This document shows positions 34,279 through 43,386 of a DNA stretch of 64,000 nt, in pieces. The stretch is from positions 1 through 64,000 of the forward strand of contig NZ_FOOX01000022.1 in NCBI RefSeq assembly GCF_900113335.1. The letters are read 5' to 3'. The notes under the pieces were generated by a model. It worked only from the letters and a program-made list of their open reading frames with translations, was not told where the DNA came from and did no database searches. The position numbers and the translations under genes were made by a program. This DNA is from Desulfotruncus arcticus DSM 17038 (lineage in GTDB: Bacteria > Bacillota > Desulfotomaculia > Desulfotomaculales > Desulfallaceae). Position 1 is the first letter of the stretch. Every line of letters starts with the position of its first letter.

Positions 34279-35436
34279 ATGAGACAAGAGGTGAACAACG
34301 AAAATGTTAAAATTTTGCAAGGTAATGAAGCCATCGTCGAGGCTGCCATAGCTGCCGGCTGCAGGTTTTTTGCAGGTTATCCGATAACTCCGGCTTCGGA
34401 GGTGGCGGAAACAATGGCCCAGCGCCTGCCCCAGGTCGACGGTGTGTTCATGCAAATGGAAGATGAGATTGCCAGTATCTGTGCCACCATTGGCGCCTCT
34501 TTCGGCGGCCTGAAAGCGTGTACGGCGTCCTCCGGTCCAGGCATCAGCTTGAAACAGGAAGGTGTTGGCTATGCTTCGGCGGTGGAAGCGCCAATAGTGG
34601 TGATCAACGTTATGCGGGGCGGACCTGCCACCGGGATGCCCACTGCGGCGGGGCAGCAGGATATTATGCAGGCCAAATACGGTTCGCACGGTGATTATGA
34701 AATTATCTCCCTAATGCCTTCCTCGAGCCAAGAGGCTTTTGATTTGACGTATAAGGCGTTTGAACTATCCGAACACTACCGGGTGCCGGTTTATGTGTTA
34801 TCCGACGAAATCGTGGGCCACACCCGCGAGAAAGTGCGGATTCCGGCCAACCTGGCCCCGGTGGAGCGGAAAAAGCCGGCCAAAGATGGCTTTCAACCTT
34901 ACGAAGCTCAAGCAAATGGACTGCTGGACGGTATGCCCGGTTTCAATGAAGGTTATAGACTGCTGATTGACGGTCAATTACATGACGAGCAAGGTAACCG
35001 CGCGGCCCACCTGCCTGATGTATGTGCACGGCTTACTGAACGGTTGTGCCGGAAAATAACCGATCACGCCAACCAACTCGTTGATATAGAATCAAGCTAT
35101 CTCGAAGATGCGGAAATAATCGTAGTCAGCTTCGGGAGTCCATCAAGGCCCTCGCTGCGAGCGGTTAAGGATGCCCGCGCTCGGGGAATCAAAGCGGGTT
35201 ACCTGAAACTGCGCATTATTTGGCCGTTTCCGGAATCAAAACTGGTTGAACTAACCACTGGCGCGCACACCCTAATTGTGCCCGAATTAAACATCGGCCG
35301 CGTAGTAAACGAAGTTAAACGTGCAGTTGGCGGACGGAAGGAAGTGATCAGCCTGTCTAAACTGGGTGGGATACTGCATACTCCCGGTGATATTCAGGTT
35401 GAAATCGAGAGGAGGGTCCGGTCATGCACCTGTTAG
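34279..35436 (+). CDS. korA: 2-oxoacid:ferredoxin oxidoreductase, alpha subunit
   Basis: A 385-aa alpha subunit. GNEAIVEAAIAAGCRFFAGYPITPASEVAE and SSGPGISLKQEGVGYASAVE are the family blocks, with the NVMRGGPATGMPTAAGQQD loop. These enzymes oxidise a 2-oxoacid and CoA to acyl-CoA, CO2 and reduced ferredoxin, or run in reverse. Subunit order alpha, beta, ferredoxin, gamma matches 2-oxoglutarate enzymes (KorABDC). AAGGAGG sets ATG 34279 rather than ATG 34258. The following ligase of SucCD type supports 2-oxoglutarate, but sulfopyruvate to sulfoacetyl-CoA is possible in this context. Confidence 0.85.
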   Translation: MRQEVNNENVKILQGNEAIVEAAIAAGCRFFAGYPITPASEVAETMAQRLPQVDGVFMQMEDEIASICATIGASFGGLKACTASSGPGISLKQEGVGYASAVEAPIVVINVMRGGPATGMPTAAGQQDIMQAKYGSHGDYEIISLMPSSSQEAFDLTYKAFELSEHYRVPVYVLSDEIVGHTREKVRIPANLAPVERKKPAKDGFQPYEAQANGLLDGMPGFNEGYRLLIDGQLHDEQGNRAAHLPDVCARLTERLCRKITDHANQLVDIESSYLEDAEIIVVSFGSPSRPSLRAVKDARARGIKAGYLKLRIIWPFPESKLVELTTGAHTLIVPELNIGRVVNEVKRAVGGRKEVISLSKLGGILHTPGDIQVEIERRVRSCTC

Positions 35437-36245
35437 GAGAAAAATATCTGAGGAAAAAGGCACTTCCGTTATTATGGTGCCCCGGTTGCGGCAACGGCAC
35501 CATCTTAAACGCTACGGTCAGAGCCATCGACAACTCCGGCATCCGCGAACGGCTGGCGCTGGTAGGCGGCATTGGCTGTTCGGGTTGGATACCGGTGTAT
35601 ATTGACGCGGACGTACTGCACGTACTCCATGGTCGCGCGATCCCTTTTGCCACCGGCCTGAAAATGAGCGACCCTGACCGTAAAGTTATCGTATTCAGCG
35701 GTGACGGCGACTGCCTGGGCATCGGCGGTAACCACTTTATCCACGGGGCCAGGCGCAACATTGATCTAACTGTGATCATGGTTCATAACCAAATCTACGG
35801 CATGACCGGTGGACAGGTGGCGCCCACCACACCCACGGCCTACAAGACCAAAACGTCGCCGTACGGCAACCCGGAAATGCCCTTTGACGCCTGCGAACTG
35901 GCCTGGGCCTCCGGCGCTACCTATATCGCCCGCTGGACCACGGCACACCCGCGTCAGCTCAGCAAAGCCATAACTGAAGCTATAGACCACCGGGGGTTCT
36001 CCTTTGTGGAAGTGCTAACCCAGTGCCCCACCCAGGCCGGGCGAGTAATCCACGGCACGGCAGATCCCGCCAAACTGCTGGATATGATCAAGGCGAGCAC
36101 CATCAGCGTAAGCGCGGCCACGGAGAAGAGTGCGGAAGAGCTGGCGGGAAAATTTCTGATCGGCACCCTGCACCACGACACGCAGCGTCCGGAATTTGCC
36201 GGCTACTATTACGAAAAAATCCATCGAGCGGCAGCTGCCAACTAA
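35424..36245 (+). CDS. korB: 2-oxoacid:ferredoxin oxidoreductase, beta subunit
   Basis: A 273-aa thiamine-diphosphate subunit overlapping the alpha gene by 13 bases. WCPGCGNGTI carries the CxxC ligating the proximal [4Fe-4S] cluster, and FSGDGDCLGIGGNHFIHGAR is the TPP/Mg2+ motif. NQIYGMTGGQVAPTTP is the normal loop after it. Reaction and alternatives as for the alpha subunit. No deviation from the family is seen. Confidence 0.85.
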   Translation: MHLLGEKYLRKKALPLLWCPGCGNGTILNATVRAIDNSGIRERLALVGGIGCSGWIPVYIDADVLHVLHGRAIPFATGLKMSDPDRKVIVFSGDGDCLGIGGNHFIHGARRNIDLTVIMVHNQIYGMTGGQVAPTTPTAYKTKTSPYGNPEMPFDACELAWASGATYIARWTTAHPRQLSKAITEAIDHRGFSFVEVLTQCPTQAGRVIHGTADPAKLLDMIKASTISVSAATEKSAEELAGKFLIGTLHHDTQRPEFAGYYYEKIHRAAAAN

Positions 36246-36262
36246 ACGAGGACGGTGAAGAA

Positions 36263-36469
36263 ATGATAATTATAGACGAGCTGTATTGCAAGGGCTGTTA
36301 TCTTTGCTCTCATTGCTGTCCGAAGAAAATCATTAAGCCATCCGGAAAAAGGAACGGCAAAGGCTATATCATTCCGTGCGTAACCGAACCTGGAGAGTGC
36401 ACCAAATGCAAAACCTGTGAACTTATTTGTCCGGAATTGGCCTTGACAGTCGGGGAGGGAACAAATTGA
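36263..36469 (+). CDS. korD: 2-oxoacid:ferredoxin oxidoreductase, ferredoxin subunit
   Basis: A 68-aa ferredoxin with two [4Fe-4S] motifs: YCKGCYLCSHCCP near the N-terminus and CTKCKTCELICP near the end, about 30 residues apart. It relays electrons from the beta subunit to free ferredoxin. ATG 36263 lies 17 bases past the beta stop, and the last bases overlap the gamma start (TTGA). It is often missed because of its size. Confidence 0.85.
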   Translation: MIIIDELYCKGCYLCSHCCPKKIIKPSGKRNGKGYIIPCVTEPGECTKCKTCELICPELALTVGEGTN

Positions 36470-37017
36470 GAACTGAAATAAAGCTGGCGGGTTTTGGCGG
36501 TCAGGGTGTAATCCTGATGGGAGTACTGCTGGCCCAGGCCGCAGGCTACCACGAGAACAAAGAGGTTGCCCAGACCCAGAGTTACGGCCCCGAAGCCCGG
36601 GGCGGCGCTTGCCGGGCCGAGGTGGTTATTTCCGATGAACCAATCGACTACACTAAAACGCTAAACCCCGATATTTTTGTAGCCATGTCTCAGCCTGCTT
36701 TTGATAAATACATTAAAGAAATTAATATCAATACTGCGGACATTTTCATCGACGATACCCTGGTAACTGAAGTTCCGGAGGGAATTAAGAAATTGCATCG
36801 GGTATCCGCCACCAAACTGGCCGAGGAAAAAGTAGGCAACAAGATGGTCGCCAACACAGTTATGCTTACTGCGTTGGTTAACGCCACTAAAATGGTGTCC
36901 TTGGAAGCAATGAAAAGCACTATTGCCGAGAATCTCCCGGCCAAGATCCGGGCGGTGAACATGAAGGCCGTCGATATGGCTCTGGAATACTGTGGGCAGC
37001 AAGGTGATAAACAATGA
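36466..37017 (+). CDS. korC: 2-oxoacid:ferredoxin oxidoreductase, gamma subunit
   Basis: A 183-aa gamma subunit. It begins at TTG 36466, overlapping the ferredoxin stop as TTGA, with GGGGAGGG upstream, giving MRTEIKLAGFGGQGVILMG at the N-terminus. SYGPEARGGACRAEVVIS is the second hallmark block. The longer frame from 36427 would overlap the ferredoxin gene and is not preferred. The tight overlaps show translational coupling through the whole oxidoreductase-ligase operon. Confidence 0.85.
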   Translation: MRTEIKLAGFGGQGVILMGVLLAQAAGYHENKEVAQTQSYGPEARGGACRAEVVISDEPIDYTKTLNPDIFVAMSQPAFDKYIKEININTADIFIDDTLVTEVPEGIKKLHRVSATKLAEEKVGNKMVANTVMLTALVNATKMVSLEAMKSTIAENLPAKIRAVNMKAVDMALEYCGQQGDKQ

Positions 37018-38189
37018 AACTTTATGAGTTTGAAGGCAAACAAATTTTCAGTCAGGCTGGCATTCCCGTTCCCAGCGGCGCGGCCGTGCGCACTCCGGAG
37101 GCGGCTGTTGAAACGGCCCGGAAAATAGGATTTCCCGTAGTGGTTAAGAGCCAGGTGCTGCGCGGTGGGCGCGGTAAAGCGGGCGGTATCAAATTCGTCG
37201 CGGATGAACGGGAACTGGTGCGAGCTTTTGCGGATCTACAATCCCTGAAACTATCCGGGGAGCTTGTAGAAATAATTCTAATCGAAGAAAAGCTGGATGT
37301 AGCGCGGGAGTTTTACCTGGGAATCACCCTGGACCCCCGGGAATCACTGCCGCTGTTGATGGTCTCCGCTCAGGGCGGTATGGATATCGAACAAGTTGCC
37401 CGGGACTATCCCCAGCGACTGTTTAAAACACACCTCGACCCGTTGGCTGCGTATCGGTTGCACCAGGCGCTGGACCTGTTGCTTAAAACCGGGCTGCAAG
37501 GGCGGCAATTGGTTCAAGCGGCAAAAATATTGCATAACCTGGTGCGCTGTTATTTTGAACATAATGCCTTAACTGCGGAAATCAACCCACTGGTCATTGA
37601 TGCATCCGGCAATGTAGTGGCTGCCGATTCCAAGATTGAAATCGACGACTCGGCTCTTTTCAAGATCAAGGCTGTGCAGGGTTTTGAACGCAAGACCGAT
37701 ATTTCAGACCCGCTGGAAGCGGAAGCCAAGTCACTGGGTATTTCCTATGTGGGTATGGATAAAGGCAATATTGGACTTATTGCCGGCGGTGCCGGTTTGG
37801 GCATGGCATCCATGGATATGATCTGGGCCCATGGTGGTGCACCGGCTAACTTTTTAGATCTTGGTGGGGACGCCACCATGGAGAAAACGGCAAATGCCCT
37901 GAGGGTAGTGCTCAAAACATCCGGTGTCAAGGGTGTTTTCATCAACTTGTTTGGCGGTATCAACAACTGTGAACAAATGGCCCGGGGGGTTGTTCGGGTC
38001 ATTAACGAACTCCAGCCCACCCAGGCTATCGTGGTCAAGATGAGAGGTCACTCCCAGGATGAAGGTTGGGCCATTTTAGAAAGCGAGAACATACCTATAA
38101 TCAAGTTTGGCACAACCGAGGAGGCGGTAATCCTGCTGCTGGAACAAATGAACAAAAAGAGGGTGACTGACCATGGCTATATTAGTTAA
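37014..38189 (+). CDS. sucC: Succinyl-CoA synthetase-type ligase, beta subunit
   Basis: A 391-aa ATP-grasp subunit, joined to the previous gene by an ATGA overlap. Its job is acyl-CoA + ADP + Pi = acid + ATP + CoA. KSQVLRGGRGKAGGIKFV, AEINPLVIDASGNVVAADSK and GAPANFLDLGG are the family blocks. The loop that touches the acid in E. coli SucC (GGIVRCD) reads GGINNCE here, and the neighbouring MVNGAG reads IAGGAG. These changes may alter acid choice; relatives that use sulfoacetate or malate are known. Succinate remains the default because of the fumarase and Sdh genes nearby. Confidence 0.75.
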   Translation: MKLYEFEGKQIFSQAGIPVPSGAAVRTPEAAVETARKIGFPVVVKSQVLRGGRGKAGGIKFVADERELVRAFADLQSLKLSGELVEIILIEEKLDVAREFYLGITLDPRESLPLLMVSAQGGMDIEQVARDYPQRLFKTHLDPLAAYRLHQALDLLLKTGLQGRQLVQAAKILHNLVRCYFEHNALTAEINPLVIDASGNVVAADSKIEIDDSALFKIKAVQGFERKTDISDPLEAEAKSLGISYVGMDKGNIGLIAGGAGLGMASMDMIWAHGGAPANFLDLGGDATMEKTANALRVVLKTSGVKGVFINLFGGINNCEQMARGVVRVINELQPTQAIVVKMRGHSQDEGWAILESENIPIIKFGTTEEAVILLLEQMNKKRVTDHGYIS

Positions 38190-39033
38190 TCCGGATATCC
38201 GCGTCATCATCCAGGGAATAACCGGCAAGCAAGGCACCTACCACACGTTGAAGATGTTGGAGTATCATGTCCACGTTGTCGGTGGAGTCACTCCCGGCAA
38301 GGGTGGTCAAAAAGTGCACGGCGTCACCGTTTACGATACCGTGGCCGCGGCTCAAAAAGAACACCAGGTTGATGCTTCCATGATCATGGTGCCTCCTGCC
38401 GGTGTGTTAAGCGCGGCCATCGAAGCCATTGACCATAAAATACCACTGATTGTTATTATTACCGAATTCGTTCCCGTTCACGACAGCCTGGTGATCAGAA
38501 ATATGGCCCGTAAAGCGGGGGTGCGCGTAATCGGCCCCAATACCATTGGCGTTATCAGCCCCGGCAAAGGCAAGGTAGGGATCATGCCCGGCTACATTTA
38601 CAGCGAGGGCAGCGTGGGCATCATTTCCCGCAGCGGCACTTTGACCCATGAGGTTTCCTCAAACCTTACCTATAAAGGGATCGGCCAGTCCACCTGCGTG
38701 TGTATCGGCGGTGACCCCGTCAAAGGAACCGATTTTGTCGACGTTCTGCGCCTGTTCCGGGATGACGGCCAGACCGAAACCGTCGTTATGATCGGCGAGA
38801 TCGGCGGTGCCGGTGAGGAATTGGCTGCCAAATACGTAACCGAAAACGGCTATCCCAAAAAAATCGTAGCCTTTATCGCCGGCCGGACGGCGCCTGCCGG
38901 CAAAAAGATGGGACATGCCGGGGCTATTGTCGCGGAAGGCTTCGGTACCGCGGAGTCCAAAATAAAGAGTTTGGCTGAAGCCGGGATTGTCGTGGTCAGG
39001 ACGCTGGACGAGCTATTGCAGGCGGTCAAGTAA
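38173..39033 (+). CDS. sucD: Succinyl-CoA synthetase-type ligase, alpha subunit
   Basis: A 286-aa subunit overlapping the beta gene by 17 bases. The CoA-binding ITGKQGTYHT, then SRSGTLTHEV, and the phosphohistidine motif KKMGHAGAIV (His248) are present. The E. coli stretch MPGHIH is MPGYIY here, a change near the acid end of the pocket. With the beta subunit it would make ATP from the acyl-CoA produced by the ferredoxin oxidoreductase. It ends the coupled run. Confidence 0.8.
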   Translation: MAILVNPDIRVIIQGITGKQGTYHTLKMLEYHVHVVGGVTPGKGGQKVHGVTVYDTVAAAQKEHQVDASMIMVPPAGVLSAAIEAIDHKIPLIVIITEFVPVHDSLVIRNMARKAGVRVIGPNTIGVISPGKGKVGIMPGYIYSEGSVGIISRSGTLTHEVSSNLTYKGIGQSTCVCIGGDPVKGTDFVDVLRLFRDDGQTETVVMIGEIGGAGEELAAKYVTENGYPKKIVAFIAGRTAPAGKKMGHAGAIVAEGFGTAESKIKSLAEAGIVVVRTLDELLQAVK

Positions 39034-39158
39034 AGCCTTGCCGGTAATAGTTGTTCCAAGCAGGCTGTAAAGGGGGTGGAAAAAAGCGGTATTCTTATGG
39101 ATGCGGGTGGTTACTTTTTAGCGGCCAAAACTTATTGACCCTAAAAGGAGGAGAGCAA

Positions 39159-40196
39159 ATGAATAAAAAACTGCTTGCCATTATCCTGAGCTTAAGTTTG
39201 GTGCTTTTGGGAGCACTGGGCTGCAGCAGTTCGTCCGGCGAAGGTTCGGACAATGAAAACACAGACTCTTCAAGTCCGGGCAAGAAAACCTACGTTAATA
39301 TTTCAACTGCTACAACTGCGGGAATCTACTACGCTTTAGGTAACGCTATTGCCAATATGTGGAATGAGAAGGTGGACGGGCTTCAGGCATCTGTTCAATC
39401 TACCGCGGGATCAACACAAAACGTTGAGCTGCTTACCAGGAATGAATCTCAGGTTGCCTTCCTGCAAAACGGTGTGGCCGGGGATGCTTGGAACGGTAAA
39501 AATGTTTTTGAAGGAAATCCCAAAAATGATTTTTACGGCATGGCTTACCTGTATCCCAATTATTGCTATTTTGTAGTGCCGGTCAACTCAGGCATTAACG
39601 AACTGGCGGATTTGAAAGGCAAAAACATTATACCCGGTCCCGTTGGAAGCGGTACTGAACTGAACGCCCGGGAAATCCTCTCCATAGTCGGGATTGATTA
39701 TCAAAATAACAAAGACGCCAAAGCCAACTATGTATCAAATTCGGAAGCTGCTGAAAAATTTACGGACAGGCAGACCGACATGGCCTTTATCGCCGGCGGC
39801 ATTCCCCACGCTTCCGTGACGGAAATGACGACACGCGTAGAAGCAAAAATTCTACCGGTTGACGGTGACGTGAGGGAGAAGCTGATCGAGAAGTACCCGG
39901 CCTACATTCCGGTTGAAGTGCCGGCCAACTCTTATAAGGGCCAAAGCGAACCGGTGCAAACAGTAGCCGTGGGTAATATTCTGGTTGCCCATAAGGATCT
40001 CAGTGAAGACATGGTATATAAAATGCTGGAAAGTATTTATGCCAACAAGGACGCCCTGGCGAATTCCTATAAAGGGGCCGCTGATTTTAAAATCGAAGAG
40101 GGCCTGAACGGCATGACCCTGCCGCTGCATCCGGGCGCGGTCAAATTCTTCGAGGATAACGGTGTAACAGTTCCTGATAATTTAAAGTTGCAGTAA
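39159..40196 (+). CDS. TAXI-family TRAP solute-binding lipoprotein (second copy)
   Basis: A 345-aa exported binding protein. The signal peptide ends LLGALGC, a lipobox, followed by a Ser/Gly/Asp linker. STATTAGIYYALGNAIANMW and SVQSTAGSTQNVELLTRNES are TAXI blocks. AAAGGAGG sets ATG 39159, well inside a longer frame from 39051. It differs clearly from the copy at 30831 (different pocket residues, similar plan), so the two systems probably carry different anions. The permease follows after a hairpin. Confidence 0.85.
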   Translation: MNKKLLAIILSLSLVLLGALGCSSSSGEGSDNENTDSSSPGKKTYVNISTATTAGIYYALGNAIANMWNEKVDGLQASVQSTAGSTQNVELLTRNESQVAFLQNGVAGDAWNGKNVFEGNPKNDFYGMAYLYPNYCYFVVPVNSGINELADLKGKNIIPGPVGSGTELNAREILSIVGIDYQNNKDAKANYVSNSEAAEKFTDRQTDMAFIAGGIPHASVTEMTTRVEAKILPVDGDVREKLIEKYPAYIPVEVPANSYKGQSEPVQTVAVGNILVAHKDLSEDMVYKMLESIYANKDALANSYKGAADFKIEEGLNGMTLPLHPGAVKFFEDNGVTVPDNLKLQ

Positions 40197-40220
40197 ACAG
40201 ACCAATATAGCTGAATAGAA

Positions 40221-40258
40221 ATTAGAATCCGGGGGCTGTACAGCCCTCAGATTCTAAT
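40221..40258 (+). terminator. Partial terminator between binding protein and permease genes
   Basis: ATTAGAATC (40221-40229) pairs with GATTCTAAT (40250-40258), with an inner GGGCTG/CAGCCC stem. It probably lets most transcripts stop after the abundant binding protein. Confidence 0.65.
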
Positions 40259-40294
40259 CAATAGGGCCATCAGAAAGAGAGGTGACCTCGCATC

Positions 40295-42253
40295 TTGAAT
40301 GAACAGGAGTCAGTCATCAGTAAAGAGAAGCAGCAAGAGATACTGAAAAAGTACTCCAGTGAAAGCAACTACCGGGAGTTTGACTCGAAATTCTGGTTTT
40401 ATGTAGTTGCCGTCGTCGCGATCGGTTTATCACTGTTCCACCTGTACACGTCCGGGTTTGGCCTGCTGCTGGCTATTAAACAGCGTTCCATCCATCTGGG
40501 GGCTGTTTTGTTCCTGGTATTCCTGTTGTACCCGGCGAACAAAAAAAGATCACCCATGGGAAAACCTACTGTTTTTGATGTTTTGTTCGCGCTGTTGAGT
40601 GCTATTACCTGTGGTTATCTGGTGTTTTTCTTTGAAAATATTGCCATGCGGGCCGGAATGGCCAATTCCACCGATATCATCCTGGGCACCATGTTAATGC
40701 TGCTGGTGCTGGAGGCGGCCAGGCGTACTATGGGGATGATTCTCCCGGTCCTGGCCATTACTTGCGTGTTTTATGCCATGTGCGGGGAATGGATTCCGGG
40801 TGTGTTCGGGCACATGAACTTCACTTATCCTAGAATCATAGAACAAATGTATATCAGCACCGAAGGGATATTCAGCATTGCTCTGGGGGTTTCCGCACAG
40901 TATATTTTTCTGTTTGTCCTGTTCGGCTCATTTATGGCCGCGTCGGGCATGGGCAGGCTGATCAACGACGGGTCAATGGCTTTGGCCGGTAAATCGCCCG
41001 GAGGACCGGCCAAGGTTGCTATTCTGGGCAGCAGCATCATGGCCACGATCAACGGCGCAGCGGTGGCTAATGTGGTGACAACGGGGGCATTTACGATCCC
41101 TTTAATGAAAAAAATTGGTTACAAACCCAGGTTTGCCGGCGCGGTGGAAGCAACCTCATCCTGCGGCGGGCAAATCATGCCTCCCGTCATGGGAGCGGCG
41201 GCCTTTGTATTGGCGGAACTCACGGGAATTCCTTACGGAACGGTGATGATCGCCGCAATTGTCCCGGCCCTGCTGTATTATTTGGCTGTTTGGACCATGG
41301 TTGACCGCGAGGCCAGAAGGTTGGAGCTGCAAGGTTTGAATATGTCGGATATTCCCAGACTAAAGGATGTTTTGAAAGCCAGGGGGCACATGTTGTTTCC
41401 ATTGCTAGTAATAGTCGCTATATTAGTTAATGGCTTTTCAGCGATGTATGCGGCATTTTACGGTCTTTTGTCTACACTGCTGGTGGCATCTCTGCGTAAA
41501 GAAACTCGGATGACTCTGTCCCAAATTGTTAATGCAATGATTGTCGGGGGCAGGACGGCGTTGGCCGTGGCGGTTGCCTGTGCTGTGGTGGGTTTTGTCA
41601 TCGGCGTCGTTTCTTTGACCAGTGTAGGTGTGGTTTTTACCGATAGCATTCTCAGCTTTACAGACGGAATGCTTGTTCCCACCCTAATTCTAACCATGTT
41701 GGCCTGTATCATTCTGGGTATGGGGCTGCCGACCACTCCGGCATACATTATGGCTGCTACCATAGCGGTTCCAGCGCTCATTGCGCTGGGAGTAGACGCC
41801 CTGGCCGCCAACTTGTTTGTATTTTACTACGCTATTCTTTCAACTCTGACACCACCGGTAGCCATAGCAGCGTATGCTGCCGCAGGATTAGCCGGTGCGC
41901 CCGTGTTCAGCACCGGATGGGCAGCGTTGCGGCTGGCTATGGGCGGGTTTATCATCCCTTACATGTTTGTTTTGGAACCGGCGCTGCTGATTGTCAGGGG
42001 CTCGCCGGTGGAAACATTGCTGGGGGTGGTGCCGGCAATACTGGGTGTAATCTTGCTGGGTTGCGCGGTCATAGGCTACTTTCGCGTTAATTGTAATGCT
42101 TTTGAACGGATTGTGCTTTTTATCGGCGCTTTTGCACTGATCATACCTGAATTGGCCACCGACTTAACCGGTTTGGCGGTTACGGTTCTCGTCTACCTGC
42201 TGCAGAGCAGAAGAATGATGGGCGGAAAATCCGTTGGCCAAAATGGGATGTAA
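40295..42253 (+). CDS. TRAP transporter permease, fused 4TM/12TM (second copy)
   Basis: A 652-aa fused TRAP permease with about 16 membrane helices, starting at TTG 40295 behind GAGAGGTGA. The key DctM blocks are ATINGAAVANVVTTGAFTIP and GGQIMPPVMGAAAFVLAEL, with MGLPTTPAYIMAATIAVPAL in the second half. The first 60 residues are cytoplasmic and charged. It is Na+-driven by analogy with the family. Next come the Ldh2- and LarA-like genes, so its substrate may be a 2-hydroxy acid such as sulfolactate or malate. Confidence 0.85.
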   Translation: MNEQESVISKEKQQEILKKYSSESNYREFDSKFWFYVVAVVAIGLSLFHLYTSGFGLLLAIKQRSIHLGAVLFLVFLLYPANKKRSPMGKPTVFDVLFALLSAITCGYLVFFFENIAMRAGMANSTDIILGTMLMLLVLEAARRTMGMILPVLAITCVFYAMCGEWIPGVFGHMNFTYPRIIEQMYISTEGIFSIALGVSAQYIFLFVLFGSFMAASGMGRLINDGSMALAGKSPGGPAKVAILGSSIMATINGAAVANVVTTGAFTIPLMKKIGYKPRFAGAVEATSSCGGQIMPPVMGAAAFVLAELTGIPYGTVMIAAIVPALLYYLAVWTMVDREARRLELQGLNMSDIPRLKDVLKARGHMLFPLLVIVAILVNGFSAMYAAFYGLLSTLLVASLRKETRMTLSQIVNAMIVGGRTALAVAVACAVVGFVIGVVSLTSVGVVFTDSILSFTDGMLVPTLILTMLACIILGMGLPTTPAYIMAATIAVPALIALGVDALAANLFVFYYAILSTLTPPVAIAAYAAAGLAGAPVFSTGWAALRLAMGGFIIPYMFVLEPALLIVRGSPVETLLGVVPAILGVILLGCAVIGYFRVNCNAFERIVLFIGAFALIIPELATDLTGLAVTVLVYLLQSRRMMGGKSVGQNGM

Positions 42254-42308
42254 TAACATATTTAATTAACTGTTTTGCGAAGGAGTATCTATAAAAGGAG
42301 TAGCTAAA

Positions 42309-43340
42309 ATGAAACATTTCCCGGTTACAGATTTAAGAAAAATATGTGTTGATGTGCTTAAGAGTTATGGTGTACCGGAGGAAAACGCGGATACCACGGC
42401 ATCAGTGATGATTTCCGCAAGCCTGCGGGGAATCGATTCACATGGTATTGCATACCTGCCGGTATATGTGGAGAGAATCAAACGGGGCGTTATAGATCCC
42501 AAGGCTCAGCCCGAAATAGTTATGGAAACAGCCAACACTGCCGTGGTAGATTGCAAAAACGGGCTAGGACAGGTTGGCGCTGTGTTTGCCATGAATCTGG
42601 CGGTGAAAAAAGCCCTTTCATCCAACACCGGATTTGTAGGAGTGCGCAATTCGGGTCATTTCGGGATGGTGTCTTATTACACCATGCAGGCGGCTGAGAA
42701 CAACTGCATCGGCTTGGCCATGACCAACGCTCCGTCAAGCGTTGCTCCCTTTGGCGGCATGGAACCTCTGTTTGGGACAAACCCCATGTCTTTTGCTTTT
42801 CCGGTGAAGGGCAAGCCTGGCATTGTTATCGACTTTGCCACCAGTGCCATAGCCAGGACCAAGCTGCGGAACATGGCCGCCGATAAACAGGCAATACCCG
42901 CAGGTTGGGCTTTAAACAAGGAAGGGTATATGGCGAAAACGGCTGACGAAGGGTATGAAGGCGTGTTGCTTCCCGCCGCCGGGGTTAAAGGCTATGGATT
43001 GGCCATTATCGCGGAAGTACTTTCCGCTGTTCTTACAGGCGCCGCATTTACAACCCGGGTCGGGGGACTGGTGGATGACTTCTCCCGCTCCCAAAACGTC
43101 GGCCATTTTCTCGGGGCCATAGCCATTGAATCCTTCCTTCCGGTGGATCAATATTACGAAATAATGGATCAGTTTATTGGAACCATCAAGAGCGTCAAGC
43201 CCATGCCCGGTATCCAGGAGGTATTGTACCCCGGCGAACTGGAATTCCAAAAAGAAATTCTGCGCCAAGCCGAAGGTATACCGGTGGATAATGCGGTATG
43301 GGAAAAAATCAAAAAATACATGGAAAATCTAGACAAGTGA
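42309..43340 (+). CDS. Ldh2-family 2-hydroxyacid dehydrogenase (second copy)
   Basis: A 343-aa NAD(P)-dependent malate/lactate/sulfolactate dehydrogenase with the same blocks as the gene at 23905: GIDSHGIAYLPVYV, VGVRNSGHFGMVSYY with the catalytic His, and LFGTNPMSFAFP. GLGQVGAVFAMNLAVKKA is the cofactor-side helix. It is preceded by two close AGGAG sites (about 42281 and 42297). It is followed at 47 bases by the LarA-like gene. Candidates are (R)-sulfolactate dehydrogenase or malate dehydrogenase for the TCA arc; sequence alone does not separate them. Confidence 0.75.
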   Translation: MKHFPVTDLRKICVDVLKSYGVPEENADTTASVMISASLRGIDSHGIAYLPVYVERIKRGVIDPKAQPEIVMETANTAVVDCKNGLGQVGAVFAMNLAVKKALSSNTGFVGVRNSGHFGMVSYYTMQAAENNCIGLAMTNAPSSVAPFGGMEPLFGTNPMSFAFPVKGKPGIVIDFATSAIARTKLRNMAADKQAIPAGWALNKEGYMAKTADEGYEGVLLPAAGVKGYGLAIIAEVLSAVLTGAAFTTRVGGLVDDFSRSQNVGHFLGAIAIESFLPVDQYYEIMDQFIGTIKSVKPMPGIQEVLYPGELEFQKEILRQAEGIPVDNAVWEKIKKYMENLDK

Positions 43341-43386
43341 TTATGTAAAAAAAGTCGCAGGAGATCGGTCGAAGGAGCTAACTGAT

